A stretch of 64,000 nucleotides of DNA from MWCM01 sp964558315. GTDB lineage: Bacteria > Patescibacteriota > UBA1384 > XYA2-FULL-43-10. Below, piece after piece: positions 36,204 to 45,274 of this stretch. The stretch spans positions 8,554-72,553 of the forward strand of contig CAZLCL010000001.1 in assembly GCA_964558315.1 (NCBI GenBank). The letters run 5' to 3'. A program made the translations under genes and the position numbers. The notes below the pieces were generated by a model. It did not search any database and was not told the DNA's origin. It saw only the letters and a list, made by a program, of their open reading frames with translations. Positions within the stretch are counted from its first letter, which is position 1. Each line of letters begins with the position of its first letter.

Positions 36204-37382
36204 ATGGCTGCAGAAAAATTTGAAAGAACAAAACCGCATGTCAACGTTGGCACAATCGGCCACGTAGATCACGGAAAAACAACTTTAACAGCCGCTATAA
36301 CCCATGTATTGTCAAAAAAGGGTATGGCTGAAGAGAAAAAATTTGAAGACATTGACAATGCTCCAGAAGAGAGAGAAAGAGGCATTACTATTGCCACATC
36401 CCACCAAGAGTATGAGTCAGAGAAAAGACACTACGCTCATGTTGATTGTCCCGGACACGCTGATTATGTAAAAAACATGATTACTGGTGCGGCTCAAATG
36501 GATGGCGCAATCTTAGTTGTTTCAGCCGCTGATGGTCCAATGCCACAAACTAGAGAACATATTCTTTTAGCAAATCAGGTTGGAGTGCCTAATGTTGTTG
36601 TTTTCATGAATAAGATTGATATGGTAGATGATCCAGAGATTATTGATCTTGTTGAAATGGAGATTAGGGAATTACTAACAAAATACGAATTCGACGGTGA
36701 CAATGCAAAAATCATTCGAGGATCAGCACTAAAAGCATTAGAAGATGACGCAGATGCCACAAAGGCCATCGAAGATTTAGTTGCCGCTTTAGATGAAGCA
36801 ATTCCTGAACCAAAAAGAGAAATTGAAAAAACCTTTTTAATGTCCATTGAAGATGTTTTTTCTATTAAAGGTAGAGGCACTGTAGTCACCGGCAGAATTG
36901 ATCAAGGAATTGTTAAAGTAAATGATGAAGTTGAAATAGTTGGTATTAGGCCGACAAAAAAGACTGTAGTAACCGGTGTTGAAATGTTTAAAAAACTTTT
37001 GGATCAAGGCCAGGCTGGAGACAATGTCGGAGTTCTTTTAAGAGGCATCGAGCGAGATGATGTTGAACGCGGGCAGGTTTTGGCTAAACCCGGAAGTATT
37101 ACCCCACACACCGAATTTGAAGCTGAAATTTATGTTCTTACCAAAGATGAAGGTGGCAGACACTCGCCATTTTTACCTGGTTATAAACCTCAATTTTACT
37201 TTAGAACAACTGATGTAACAGGTGAAGTGAAATTCGACAAAGAGATGGCTATGCCTGGTGATACTTTAAATGTAAGCGTAAAATTAATATCTCCAATTGC
37301 CATGGACGCAGGTCTGAAGTTTGCGATCAGAGAAGGCGGCAAAACCGTGGGCGCTGGAGTTGTTACCAAAATAATTAAATAA
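36204..37382 (+). CDS. tuf: Elongation factor Tu
   Basis: A 392-residue GTPase that delivers aminoacyl-tRNA to the ribosome. GHVDHGKTT, RERGITIA, DCPGHADY and NKIDMVDD are all present, and domains II-III are full length to GAGVVTKIIK. GGAG lies before the ATG. rpsJ follows after 11 bases. Confidence 0.99.
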   Translation: MAAEKFERTKPHVNVGTIGHVDHGKTTLTAAITHVLSKKGMAEEKKFEDIDNAPEERERGITIATSHQEYESEKRHYAHVDCPGHADYVKNMITGAAQMDGAILVVSAADGPMPQTREHILLANQVGVPNVVVFMNKIDMVDDPEIIDLVEMEIRELLTKYEFDGDNAKIIRGSALKALEDDADATKAIEDLVAALDEAIPEPKREIEKTFLMSIEDVFSIKGRGTVVTGRIDQGIVKVNDEVEIVGIRPTKKTVVTGVEMFKKLLDQGQAGDNVGVLLRGIERDDVERGQVLAKPGSITPHTEFEAEIYVLTKDEGGRHSPFLPGYKPQFYFRTTDVTGEVKFDKEMAMPGDTLNVSVKLISPIAMDAGLKFAIREGGKTVGAGVVTKIIK

Positions 37383-37393
37383 CGAAGGTAAAA

Positions 37394-37717
37394 ATGCCGG
37401 CAACCAAGGAGATTAAACAAAAAATCAGAATTAAACTAAGAGCTTACGACCATCGTATCATTGATAAATCCTCTAAACAGATTATCGAAACTGTTCAAAG
37501 ATCTGGGGCAGATATCAATGGTCCGGTGCCGTTACCGGTGGAAATTGGGAAAGTTACAGTTATTAAATCTCCACATGTCCACAAAGATAGTCGTGAGCAG
37601 TTTGAGATGCGAGTTCATAAAAGATTAATTGATGTTATCAATCCAACAGCTAAAACTATTGATAATCTAATGGGCTTAGATTTACCAGCCGGCGTTGACA
37701 TTGAGATAAAAATGTAG
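37394..37717 (+). CDS. rpsJ: Ribosomal protein S10
   Basis: A 107-residue small-subunit protein, also the NusE factor in antitermination. Clear S10 sequence (RIKLRAYDHRIID, GPVPLPVEIGKVTVIKSPHVHKDSREQFEMR). It follows tuf closely but is separated from rplC by 205 bases of structured DNA, unlike the usual tight S10 operon. Confidence 0.98.
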   Translation: MPATKEIKQKIRIKLRAYDHRIIDKSSKQIIETVQRSGADINGPVPLPVEIGKVTVIKSPHVHKDSREQFEMRVHKRLIDVINPTAKTIDNLMGLDLPAGVDIEIKM

Positions 37718-37922
37718 TAAGCTAGTTTTTAGCTTAACAGCCTCTAGGTTCAATTAAATTCTAGGGGTTGTAAGCTTAAAATAAGCTGGCCATGGATAAC
37801 ATCCCGACAAATCGGGAAGGTTCCTAGGCCGATTGTTGTTTAATTATGCATATTATTAATCAGCAATATATGAAGCGAAAAATACAATATTACAAAAGAC
37901 ATAACTAAAACAATTATAAGAA
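37718..37922 (+). promoter_or_regulatory. Structured leader between rpsJ and rplC
   Basis: 205 bases with no gene and several stems: taagct/agctta just after rpsJ, cagcctctag against ctaggggttg (10 pairs with G-T), and an arm ggcca-gga/tcc-ggcc that encloses cccga-caaa-tcggg. This suggests a regulatory leader for the long ribosomal operon, comparable in role to the E. coli S10 leader but in another position. Confidence 0.55.
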
Positions 37923-38495
37923 ATGAACTTTGCAATAACAAAAAAAATTGGAATGACAAGAATCTTTAATGAGGATGGCAAAAATATTGCTATAACTTTA
38001 CTTGAATGTTGCAAAGGAGTTATTTCTAGAATAAAAACAAAAGATTCCAAAGATGGTTACTCAGCTGTGGTTGTAAAAATCGAATCTACTAAAAAAAATA
38101 AACCAGCACAAATATTTGAATTTCGAGTTTCAGACACTTCAAAATATAAAGTCGGCCAAGAGATAGATTTATCATCATTTTCAGAAAATAGCGTTGTAAG
38201 TGTTTCAGCCAAAACAAAAGGCAAAGGGTTTGCTGGAACTATAAAAAGACACGGTTTTCACAGGGGTCCAGTCACTCATGGCTCACACAACATTCGCAAA
38301 CCGGGCTCTATCGGTGGAGGTTATCCACAAAGAGTCGTGCTGGGGCGTAAGATGCCTGGCAGAATGGGTAATAGGAACACTACTAGCAAAAATTTAAAAA
38401 TTGTAAATGTTGATACGAAAAATAACATTATTTCAATTGCCGGCTCAATTCCAGGCCCCAAAAAAGGTATTGTTAAAATTTGCACAGAGAAATAA
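37923..38495 (+). CDS. rplC: Ribosomal protein L3
   Basis: A 190-residue large-subunit protein that binds near the peptidyl transferase centre. Signature KGKGFAGTIKRHGFHRGPVTHGS and GRKMPGRMGN are clear. It is slightly shorter than the usual 205-210 residues. rplD begins at the next base after its stop. Confidence 0.98.
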   Translation: MNFAITKKIGMTRIFNEDGKNIAITLLECCKGVISRIKTKDSKDGYSAVVVKIESTKKNKPAQIFEFRVSDTSKYKVGQEIDLSSFSENSVVSVSAKTKGKGFAGTIKRHGFHRGPVTHGSHNIRKPGSIGGGYPQRVVLGRKMPGRMGNRNTTSKNLKIVNVDTKNNIISIAGSIPGPKKGIVKICTEK

Positions 38496-39146
38496 ATGAA
38501 GATAAATATTTTATCAAAAGATAATAGTAGCAAAAAAACTCTTGATTTGCCTCAAGATGTTGTAAAAGCGGTAAACCACAGAGTAGTTAGCGAGTATATT
38601 AATCATGTCAGAAATGTTGAAAGATCTGCTATTGCCAACACAAAAGACCGAAGCGAAGTCTCAGGAGGAGGCAAAAAACCTTGGAAACAAAAGGGGACTG
38701 GGCGCGCCCGACACGGTTCAAACAGGTCACCGCTGTGGGTAGGGGGAGGCGTAACATTCGGCCCATCCAGTTGCAGAAACTTTAAAAGCAATCATCCAAA
38801 AAGTTTTAAAAAATATGCCAGAAACGCAGTTTTGAATTATTTGGCTGTAAATGGCAAGTTAGCTGTAATTTCGGAAGATCTTTCTACTATCAAAAAAACA
38901 AAAGATGCCGACAGGGTGTTGTCTGAATACAAGCTAGAAGGCAAAATGGTATTAATTGTTTCAGAAAAAGAGCTTGCAGACACAATATCCTTTCGAAATT
39001 TATCATATATGCACATTGTTACAAAAAACTGTCAGAATATTATTGATATGATTTCATCGGATATTGTTTTATTCACTACCGAAGGATATAAAGATTATTT
39101 TAGTAAAAGTGATTTTACGAAAGAGAAAATTGAAACAGATAATTAA
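38496..39146 (+). CDS. rplD: Ribosomal protein L4
   Basis: A 216-residue large-subunit protein lining the exit tunnel. The tunnel loop GGGKKPWKQKGTGRARHGSNRSP is canonical. In many bacteria L4 also represses its own operon. It overlaps rplW by 17 bases. Confidence 0.97.
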   Translation: MKINILSKDNSSKKTLDLPQDVVKAVNHRVVSEYINHVRNVERSAIANTKDRSEVSGGGKKPWKQKGTGRARHGSNRSPLWVGGGVTFGPSSCRNFKSNHPKSFKKYARNAVLNYLAVNGKLAVISEDLSTIKKTKDADRVLSEYKLEGKMVLIVSEKELADTISFRNLSYMHIVTKNCQNIIDMISSDIVLFTTEGYKDYFSKSDFTKEKIETDN

Positions 39147-39468
39147 AAAACCATTAATATCAGAGAAAAGCTTTACTGAAAGCTCAAACGGTAAATTTAT
39201 TTTTAGTGTTGATAAAAACATCAGTAAAATTGATGCGAAAAAATACATAGAAGAAATTTTTAAAGTTAATGTTGTAAAAGTTAATTCGGTAAAAATTCAA
39301 GGAAAAGTCAAAAGGACAAAAAACGGTTTAGGAAAAAGAAGTGATATCAAAAAAATGATATTTCAATTAAAGAAGAATCAAAAAATCGCGCTTTTTGAGG
39401 CAGAAAAAGAGGAAAAACCGCAAAAGGCCGATAAATCTGCAAAAAAAGCTTCAGATAATAAGAAGTAA
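39130..39468 (+). CDS. rplW: Ribosomal protein L23
   Basis: A 112-residue exit-tunnel protein that docks trigger factor and SRP. The conserved start KPLISEKSFTES and VNSVKIQGKVKR follow a TTG start at 39130, chosen because upstream in-frame residues are not L23-like and the TTG overlaps rplD. A Lys/Glu-rich tail of about 25 residues extends the C-terminus. Confidence 0.93.
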   Translation: MKQIIKKPLISEKSFTESSNGKFIFSVDKNISKIDAKKYIEEIFKVNVVKVNSVKIQGKVKRTKNGLGKRSDIKKMIFQLKKNQKIALFEAEKEEKPQKADKSAKKASDNKK

Positions 39469-39480
39469 TAATATATAATC

Positions 39481-40308
39481 ATGGCCATTGTTAAAACAAA
39501 ACCCACAATCAACGCCTTAAGACAGCATACTGTCCTTGTTTTAGGCACAAATAAAAAGAAACGTGAAAAATCATTATCATATGGTATCGTCAATAAAGCC
39601 GGTAGAAACAATAGAGGGGTAGTAACGGCAAAAAATCGTGGTGGTGGAGCAAGAAAAGTATATAGGGAAGTTGATTTTAAGAGAACTATATATTTGGGTA
39701 TGAAGGCTACCGTGATAGCGATTGAATATGACCCCAACAGAACAGCAAATATTGCTCTTATTCGTTACGAAAATGGGCATAATAGCTATATTATTGCTCC
39801 AGAAAAACTTAAAATCGGATCAGAAGTAATATGTGATGAAAAAACACCGGTAAAAGTCGGAAATCGCATGATGCTAAAAAATATTCCGCCCTCGACCGAA
39901 ATATATAATATTGAGCTTAATTACATGCAGGGCGGGAAAATTGTTAAATCAGCGGGTGGCAGAGCTATATTATTGGGCACAGACGAAAATTTTACCCAGA
40001 TTAAATTACCTTCAGGCGAAGTTCGAAAAATTTCATCAGATTGTATGGCTGAAATTGGGGTTATCTCTAATGCAGATCATAATAAAGTTGTAATATCAAA
40101 AGCGGGTAGAAAAAGATTAATGGGCGTAAGGCCGCATGTTAGAGGAAAAGCAAAAAATCCTTGCGATCATCCACATGGTGGAGGCGAAGGAAATACTTCA
40201 ATAGGTATGAAAAGACCGAAAACACCTTGGGGCATGCCCGCACTTGGACATAAAACAAGAAAAGCAAAAAAACCGACTACAAAATTAATATTAAAGCGTA
40301 GGAAATAA
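39481..40308 (+). CDS. rplB: Ribosomal protein L2
   Basis: A 275-residue protein essential for subunit joining and peptidyl transfer. GRNNRGVVTAKNRGGGARK and the C-terminal NPCDHPHGGGEG with the conserved His are intact. It overlaps rpsS by one base (TAATG). Confidence 0.98.
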   Translation: MAIVKTKPTINALRQHTVLVLGTNKKKREKSLSYGIVNKAGRNNRGVVTAKNRGGGARKVYREVDFKRTIYLGMKATVIAIEYDPNRTANIALIRYENGHNSYIIAPEKLKIGSEVICDEKTPVKVGNRMMLKNIPPSTEIYNIELNYMQGGKIVKSAGGRAILLGTDENFTQIKLPSGEVRKISSDCMAEIGVISNADHNKVVISKAGRKRLMGVRPHVRGKAKNPCDHPHGGGEGNTSIGMKRPKTPWGMPALGHKTRKAKKPTTKLILKRRK

Positions 40309-40595
40309 TGTCTAGATCATTAAAAAAAGGTCCTTTTATAGACTATAGGCTGTTGAATAAAGTGACGAAAGCCAAAGATAGTGGCAGTAGAACCCCCATA
40401 AAGACTTGGTCAAGATCCTGCACAATAACACCGGAAATGGTTGGCGTTACCATAGCCGTCCATAATGGCAAGGAGCATATTCCCGTTTTTATTATCGAAG
40501 AGATGGTCGGGCATAAGCTTGGAGAGTTTTCAATCACAAGAAAATTTAAAGGTCATGGTGGAAAAATGGCTAAAGAGCAAGCCAGATCAAAATAA
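40308..40595 (+). CDS. rpsS: Ribosomal protein S19
   Basis: A 95-residue protein of the small-subunit head. SRSLKKGPFID and GHKLGEFSITRKFKGH are canonical. Coupled to rplB by a one-base overlap. Confidence 0.98.
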   Translation: MSRSLKKGPFIDYRLLNKVTKAKDSGSRTPIKTWSRSCTITPEMVGVTIAVHNGKEHIPVFIIEEMVGHKLGEFSITRKFKGHGGKMAKEQARSK

Positions 40596-40619
40596 AGATA
40601 ATTTTTAAGAATCAAATAT

Positions 40620-41006
40620 ATGGATATTACCGTAAAATTAAATAAATATCGAATGTCGCCCAAAAAAATCAGGCCGATTTTGCATGTTATAAAGGGAAAA
40701 TCAGCTTTAAAGGCGGCTGAGCTGACCAAATTTGTCAATAAGGGTTGTGCCATTGATTTACACAAGTTGATCAAGAACGGCATATCCATAGCTCAAGACC
40801 GAGAAATGAATGTTGATAATTTAGTTATTAAAAATGCCCGTTGTGACCAAGATCAAACTTTAAAAAGACACCGATTTGGATCAAGAGGAAGAGTTTATAA
40901 AATTAGAAAGAGATCATCAAATATTATTATGGTGGTTTCAGATAATCAAACAGAAAAACAGATTAAATCAATTGATAAAAAGAGTAATAAAAAGGTAACA
41001 GAATAG
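40620..41006 (+). CDS. rplV: Ribosomal protein L22
   Basis: A 128-residue exit-tunnel protein. KYRMSPKKIRPI and the loop HRFGSRGRVYKIRKRSSNI near the C-terminus identify it; a Lys-rich tail follows. rpsC begins 7 bases after its stop. Confidence 0.96.
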   Translation: MDITVKLNKYRMSPKKIRPILHVIKGKSALKAAELTKFVNKGCAIDLHKLIKNGISIAQDREMNVDNLVIKNARCDQDQTLKRHRFGSRGRVYKIRKRSSNIIMVVSDNQTEKQIKSIDKKSNKKVTE

Positions 41007-41013
41007 GCAAAAT

Positions 41014-41667
41014 ATGGGATCAAAAGCCAGTCCACAAGCTTTAAGAATAAAGATTAACCAGAGTTGGAAATCTCTTTGGTTCGGCAGAGGGAATTTCGGC
41101 AACAACTTAATCGAAGACATCAAATTGAGACGAAAACTTATTAAAGATTTTAGAAACGCCTCAATTTCTGATGTGATTATTAATAGAAACGCTAATCAGA
41201 TTGATGTAAATATTCATACAGCCAGACCCGGCGTGTTAATCGGTAGAGGTGGAACCGGAAGCGATAAAATTAAAAAAATTGTGGAATTAGCTACCGGCAT
41301 GAAGGCAAAAATTAATATTATAGAAGTTAAATCGCCCGATACCGATGCCATGTATATAGCACAATCAATTGCTACACAAATCGAAAAACGTATTCCATTT
41401 AGAAGAGCCATAAAACAAGCTTTAGAAAAAGCCAAAGATTCGGGTGCAAAGGGAATAAAAATAGAGATATCGGGCAGATTAAACGGTGCAGAAATTGCAC
41501 GCGGAGAAAAATTTGCCAATGGCACCGTTCCTCTTTCGACATTTGATTCGGTAATTGATTATGCTTATGTTACCGCACTTACCACATATGGAATCATTGG
41601 TGTAAAAACATGGGTTTATAAGGGAAAAACGAGCGAATTAGCTGAAAACAACAAATCAAGAAGATAG
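41014..41667 (+). CDS. rpsC: Ribosomal protein S3
   Basis: A 217-residue mRNA-entry protein of the small subunit with a KH domain (ARPGVLIGRGGTGSDKIKK) and the C-terminal GRLNGAEIARGEKFANGTVPLSTF. Length is typical. Confidence 0.98.
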   Translation: MGSKASPQALRIKINQSWKSLWFGRGNFGNNLIEDIKLRRKLIKDFRNASISDVIINRNANQIDVNIHTARPGVLIGRGGTGSDKIKKIVELATGMKAKINIIEVKSPDTDAMYIAQSIATQIEKRIPFRRAIKQALEKAKDSGAKGIKIEISGRLNGAEIARGEKFANGTVPLSTFDSVIDYAYVTALTTYGIIGVKTWVYKGKTSELAENNKSRR

Positions 41668-41676
41668 GAGAAAAAG

Positions 41677-42087
41677 ATGTTGATGCCAAAAAAAATGAAA
41701 TTCAGAAAGCAACAGCGCGGTAAAAGACGCGGCATGGCTTATCGTGGAAGCGAGATCACATTTGGCAAATATGCTTTAAAATCCCTCGAATGCGGCTGGA
41801 TTTCTGCCAGACAGATTGAGGCCGGGCGACGTGCCATAACAAGATATATCAAGAGAGGCGGCGAAGTCTGGATCAGAGTCTTTCCTGACAAACCCGTTAC
41901 AACGACATCAGCCGAAACTCCTATGGGCAGTGGCAAAGGTGCAGTTGATCATTTTTCTGCGGTTATTAAACCCGGAAGAATTATTTACGAACTTGACGGA
42001 GTGCCTTTCGATATTGCCAAAGAGGCCTTAAGACTAGCTTCACATAAAATGTCCGTAAAAACGTCATTTGTTCATAAAGAGGAATAA
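41677..42087 (+). CDS. rplP: Ribosomal protein L16
   Basis: A 136-residue protein at the A-site and 5S RNA contact. MLMPKKMKFRKQQRG start, RGSEITFGKYALKSLE and GSGKGAVDHFSAVIKPG are canonical. AGGAG lies 5 bases before the ATG. Confidence 0.98.
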   Translation: MLMPKKMKFRKQQRGKRRGMAYRGSEITFGKYALKSLECGWISARQIEAGRRAITRYIKRGGEVWIRVFPDKPVTTTSAETPMGSGKGAVDHFSAVIKPGRIIYELDGVPFDIAKEALRLASHKMSVKTSFVHKEE

Positions 42088-42090
42088 TTT

Positions 42091-42285
42091 ATGAAAAAAA
42101 GAGAATTATTTTTAAAATACACTAAAATGTCCAATGAAGAATTAAACAAAGAGCTGGACAAATTATACGGTGAAGCCAGAAGAGTAAGGCTTGACATTGA
42201 AGGCAAAAAAAACACAAAAACCTCAGATATTGCCCAGAAAAAATCGCAAATTGCACAGTTATTAACAGTAATAAATAGCAGGTAA
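42091..42285 (+). CDS. rpmC: Ribosomal protein L29
   Basis: A 64-residue helical-hairpin protein near the exit tunnel. Position between rplP and rpsQ, length, and KKSQIAQLLTVINSR at the end support the call, although the sequence is divergent. Confidence 0.93.
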   Translation: MKKRELFLKYTKMSNEELNKELDKLYGEARRVRLDIEGKKNTKTSDIAQKKSQIAQLLTVINSR

Positions 42286-42291
42286 GGTAAT

Positions 42292-42546
42292 ATGGCAGAA
42301 AATAATACAAAGAAGACAAAATTATTAAGAGGATCAGTTATTTCTGACGCTATGGACAAAACTGTTATAGTGAACATATCCTCTGTAAAAACACATAGGC
42401 TTTATCATAAAAAATTCATTGTAAATAAAAAATATAAAGCTCATGATGAGAAAAATCAGTATAAAACTGGTGATGTGGTTGAAATTTCTCCCGTAAGACC
42501 AATCTCAAAAGATAAACATTATAACGTAATTAATAAAGTTTCATAA
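42292..42546 (+). CDS. rpsQ: Ribosomal protein S17
   Basis: An 84-residue 16S rRNA-binding protein. LRGSVISDAMDKTVIVNI, KKYKAHDEKNQYKTGDVVEI and SPVRPISKDKHY are canonical. Confidence 0.97.
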   Translation: MAENNTKKTKLLRGSVISDAMDKTVIVNISSVKTHRLYHKKFIVNKKYKAHDEKNQYKTGDVVEISPVRPISKDKHYNVINKVS

Positions 42547-42548
42547 AA

Positions 42549-42914
42549 ATGATTCAACAAGGAACAAAATTAAATGTTGCCGACAATAGTGGCGCAAAAG
42601 TGATTGAGTGCATCACTGTTTTGGGGCATAAGAAGCTTTCTACTGCAAAGATCGGTGACATTATTACCGCTTCAGTAAAATCAGCTATACCAAGAGCCAA
42701 TGTAAAAAAGAAAGAGGTTGTTCGCGCTGTTATTGTTAGAACTGCCAAAGAATACGGTAGAGAAGACGGTTCATATATAAGATTTGACGAAAATGCGGCA
42801 GTAATTATAGACAAAGATAATAATCCAAGAGGCACAAGAATATTCGGCCCAGTGGCAAGAGAGTTACGTGGAAAATTTATGAAAATTATTTCATTAGCAC
42901 AAGATGTATTATAA
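42549..42914 (+). CDS. rplN: Ribosomal protein L14
   Basis: A 121-residue intersubunit-bridge protein. MIQQGTKLNVADNSGAK at the start and GTRIFGPVARELR near the end are canonical. rplX starts two bases after its stop. Confidence 0.98.
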   Translation: MIQQGTKLNVADNSGAKVIECITVLGHKKLSTAKIGDIITASVKSAIPRANVKKKEVVRAVIVRTAKEYGREDGSYIRFDENAAVIIDKDNNPRGTRIFGPVARELRGKFMKIISLAQDVL

Positions 42915-42916
42915 AA

Positions 42917-43246
42917 ATGGAAAAATCAAGAATAAAAATTGGTGATAATGTAAAAATATTGATTGGCAAGGACAACGGCAAGTCAGGTATTGTCGAATCG
43001 GTAAATCCCACCATGAAAAAAGTTGTTGTTAAGGGTATTAATATGTATAAAAAGCACGTTAAACCAAGTAAAAAATACCCTAGTGGTGGAATTATTGATA
43101 TTAATATGCCATTAAATATTTCTAACGTTATTATTATATGCCCGAATTGTGGCAAAACAACCAAAGCAAAATTTAACTTAGATAAATCAGCTAAAACCAG
43201 GATTTGTAAAAAATGTGGGAAAAGTCTGGAGAACGGAGCCAAATGA
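42917..43246 (+). CDS. rplX: Ribosomal protein L24
   Basis: A 109-residue assembly-initiating protein with a KOW motif (IKIGDNVKILIGKDNGKSG) and a C-terminal zinc ribbon with two Cys pairs, CPNC and CKKC. Its stop TGA overlaps the rplE ATG (ATGA), which also shows that TGA is read as a stop in this genome. Confidence 0.97.
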   Translation: MEKSRIKIGDNVKILIGKDNGKSGIVESVNPTMKKVVVKGINMYKKHVKPSKKYPSGGIIDINMPLNISNVIIICPNCGKTTKAKFNLDKSAKTRICKKCGKSLENGAK

Positions 43247-43788
43247 GCAAATTAAAATTAGATTATATTGAAAAAATTAGACCGGAGCTGAAAAAAGAGT
43301 TAAACATCAGTAATATTCACGCCGTGCCTAAAATTGAAAAAGTTACCGTTAGTGCTAAAACCGGATCAGTCAAAGAAGATGCTAACGCGATTGAAGAGAT
43401 TAAAAAAGTTTTATCAGAAATTACAGGTCAAAATCCAAAACTAAATAAGTCGAAAAAAGCAGTATCATCTTTTAAACTCAGAATAGGTCAGCCTGTCGGT
43501 TTAACAGTGACACTTAGAAATGAAAAAATGTATGATTTTTTGTCAAGATTATTAAATGTCGCTTTACCAAGGTTGAGAGATTTTAAAGGGCTTCCCAAGA
43601 AAGCATTTGATGGGAATGGCAATTACTCGATTGGCATAGAAGAACATGTGATTATGCCCGAATCAAAATATGAAGGTAATACAAGAGTTTTTGGGTTTCA
43701 AGTAAACATTACTACAACGGCAAAAGATGACAAATCTGCAGAGCACCTATTGAACAAATTAGGATTTAAATTTGAGAAAGATAATTAA
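43243..43788 (+). CDS. rplE: Ribosomal protein L5
   Basis: A 181-residue 5S rRNA-binding protein. VPKIEKVTVSAKTGS, RIGQPVGLTVTLR and GNYSIGIEEHVIMPE identify it. The start at 43243 overlaps rplX by four bases and gives the typical N-terminus. Confidence 0.97.
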   Translation: MSKLKLDYIEKIRPELKKELNISNIHAVPKIEKVTVSAKTGSVKEDANAIEEIKKVLSEITGQNPKLNKSKKAVSSFKLRIGQPVGLTVTLRNEKMYDFLSRLLNVALPRLRDFKGLPKKAFDGNGNYSIGIEEHVIMPESKYEGNTRVFGFQVNITTTAKDDKSAEHLLNKLGFKFEKDN

Positions 43789-43803
43789 TTATAAATCAGG
43801 TAT

Positions 43804-43989
43804 ATGGCTAAAAAATCAATGATTGCAAAAGCGAATAGAAAACCAAAATTTTCCTCTAGGATCGTCAGAAGGTGTATGCTTTGTGGCAGACCTAGAGCGT
43901 ATTATCGTAAATTTAAATTATGCAGAATATGTTTTAGAGAAGCGGCTAATAGAAATGAAATCCCAGGAATAACAAAATCAAGCTGGTAA
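43804..43989 (+). CDS. rpsN: Ribosomal protein S14, zinc-binding type
   Basis: A 61-residue small-subunit head protein of the short zinc (type Z) form: RRCMLCGRPRAYYRK and LCRICFRE provide four Cys. Position between rplE and rpsH is standard. Confidence 0.98.
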   Translation: MAKKSMIAKANRKPKFSSRIVRRCMLCGRPRAYYRKFKLCRICFREAANRNEIPGITKSSW

Positions 43990-44012
43990 ATAGCCATAAA
44001 TAGAGGACAAAT

Positions 44013-44390
44013 ATGTCAGATCCAATAGCAGATTTATTAACAAGAATTAAAAATGCCCGAGCTGTAAATAAAAATACAGTTATTGTGCCATATTCAAAAT
44101 TTAAAGAAGCTGTAGTCAAGGTAATTCGAGAAGAAGGATATATTGCTAGTTTCGTAGTAAAAACAATTGAAAATCATAAACATCTTGTTCTTGATATTGA
44201 AAATTCGAAGATTACCCATATAAAAAGAATAAGCAAACCAGGACAGCGCAATTATGTATCAAAAAAATTCATTCCTAAACCCTTAAGAGGGATGGGGCTT
44301 GTAATCATGTCAACACCAATCGGTGTGATTTCCGGCAAGGAAGCAGTAAAAAAGAATACCGGTGGTGAATTAATTTGTGAGGTATGGTAA
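44013..44390 (+). CDS. rpsH: Ribosomal protein S8
   Basis: A 125-residue central-domain 16S rRNA-binding protein. MSDPIADLLTRIKNA and the C-terminal GVISGKEAVKKNTGGELICEVW are canonical. It overlaps rplF by one base. Confidence 0.98.
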   Translation: MSDPIADLLTRIKNARAVNKNTVIVPYSKFKEAVVKVIREEGYIASFVVKTIENHKHLVLDIENSKITHIKRISKPGQRNYVSKKFIPKPLRGMGLVIMSTPIGVISGKEAVKKNTGGELICEVW

Positions 44391-44935
44391 TGAGCAGGGT
44401 TGGCAAAAGACCGATAAAATTTAGTTCTGGAGTTAATGTTGTTATTGACAATAGAAATATTGAGATTTCTTCTGGAGACAAAAAAATTCATTTTTATTTG
44501 CCTGAGGATCTTAAGGTTGATGTTACAGAAAACAGTATTGAACTATCAAGAAAATTCGATGATAAAGAGGCTAGATCTATGCATGGCTTATATGCAAGGC
44601 TAATAAGTAATGCAGTTAAAGGTGTATCAAACGGCATTAGCAAAAAATTAGATTTTAAAGGAACAGGATATCGAGCTAAAGTAGAGTCTGGAAAATTGAT
44701 TTTAAGCATGGGTTATTCACATGAAATTGAATTAATGATACCCGAAGGTTTAAATGTTAATGTGGCTAAAAATTCGATAATTATCGAAGGTTATGACGCG
44801 CAAAAAGTTGGGAATTTTTCAGCTACCGTTAGGGAGGTTAGGAAACCAGAAGTTTATAAAGGAAAAGGCATAAAATACGAGAAAGAAATTATCAAAAGAA
44901 AAGATGGGAAAGCCGCTCAGAGCGGAAAGGCGTAA
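44390..44935 (+). CDS. rplF: Ribosomal protein L6
   Basis: A 181-residue protein near the factor-binding site. MSRVGKRPI and the C-terminal VRKPEVYKGKGIKYEKE are canonical. Start 44390 is chosen over 44384 because GAGG is better spaced and the overlap with rpsH is the usual TAATG. Confidence 0.97.
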   Translation: MSRVGKRPIKFSSGVNVVIDNRNIEISSGDKKIHFYLPEDLKVDVTENSIELSRKFDDKEARSMHGLYARLISNAVKGVSNGISKKLDFKGTGYRAKVESGKLILSMGYSHEIELMIPEGLNVNVAKNSIIIEGYDAQKVGNFSATVREVRKPEVYKGKGIKYEKEIIKRKDGKAAQSGKA

Positions 44936-44936
44936 T

Positions 44937-45266
44937 ATGAATAGATCAAGCATAAGAAAAAAATTGGTTAATACCAATAAAAAAAATAATAATTATATAA
45001 GGCTAAGCGTTTATAGATCAAACTCTGCAATTTATGCAATGCTTATTGACGATTCAAAAAGCAAGGTCATAACATCTATCTGTTCAAAAAAGGTATCAGG
45101 AGGAGATACACCGATTGCTAAAGCATTTTTGTTAGGGAAAAGCATTGCCCAATCAGCAAAAGTTCATAAAATTAAAGATGTAGTTTTTGATCGAAATGGT
45201 TATAAATATCACGGTCAGGTAAAATCTTTAGCCGACGGCGCTAGGGAAGAAGGACTTAATTTTTAA
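44937..45266 (+). CDS. rplR: Ribosomal protein L18
   Basis: A 109-residue 5S rRNA-binding protein: RLSVYRSNSAIYAMLIDD and the C-terminal FDRNGYKYHGQVKSLADGAREEGL. The start at 44937, one base after the rplF stop, is preferred because upstream residues belong to rplF in another frame. Confidence 0.97.
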   Translation: MNRSSIRKKLVNTNKKNNNYIRLSVYRSNSAIYAMLIDDSKSKVITSICSKKVSGGDTPIAKAFLLGKSIAQSAKVHKIKDVVFDRNGYKYHGQVKSLADGAREEGLNF

Positions 45267-45274
45267 GGATAAAT

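Noticed and set aside
43240..43250. Recoding of TGA as Gly, as in some CPR lineages
   Set aside because: TGA ends several genes at normal positions (rplX, pheS-upstream gene, virB4), so the standard code applies.
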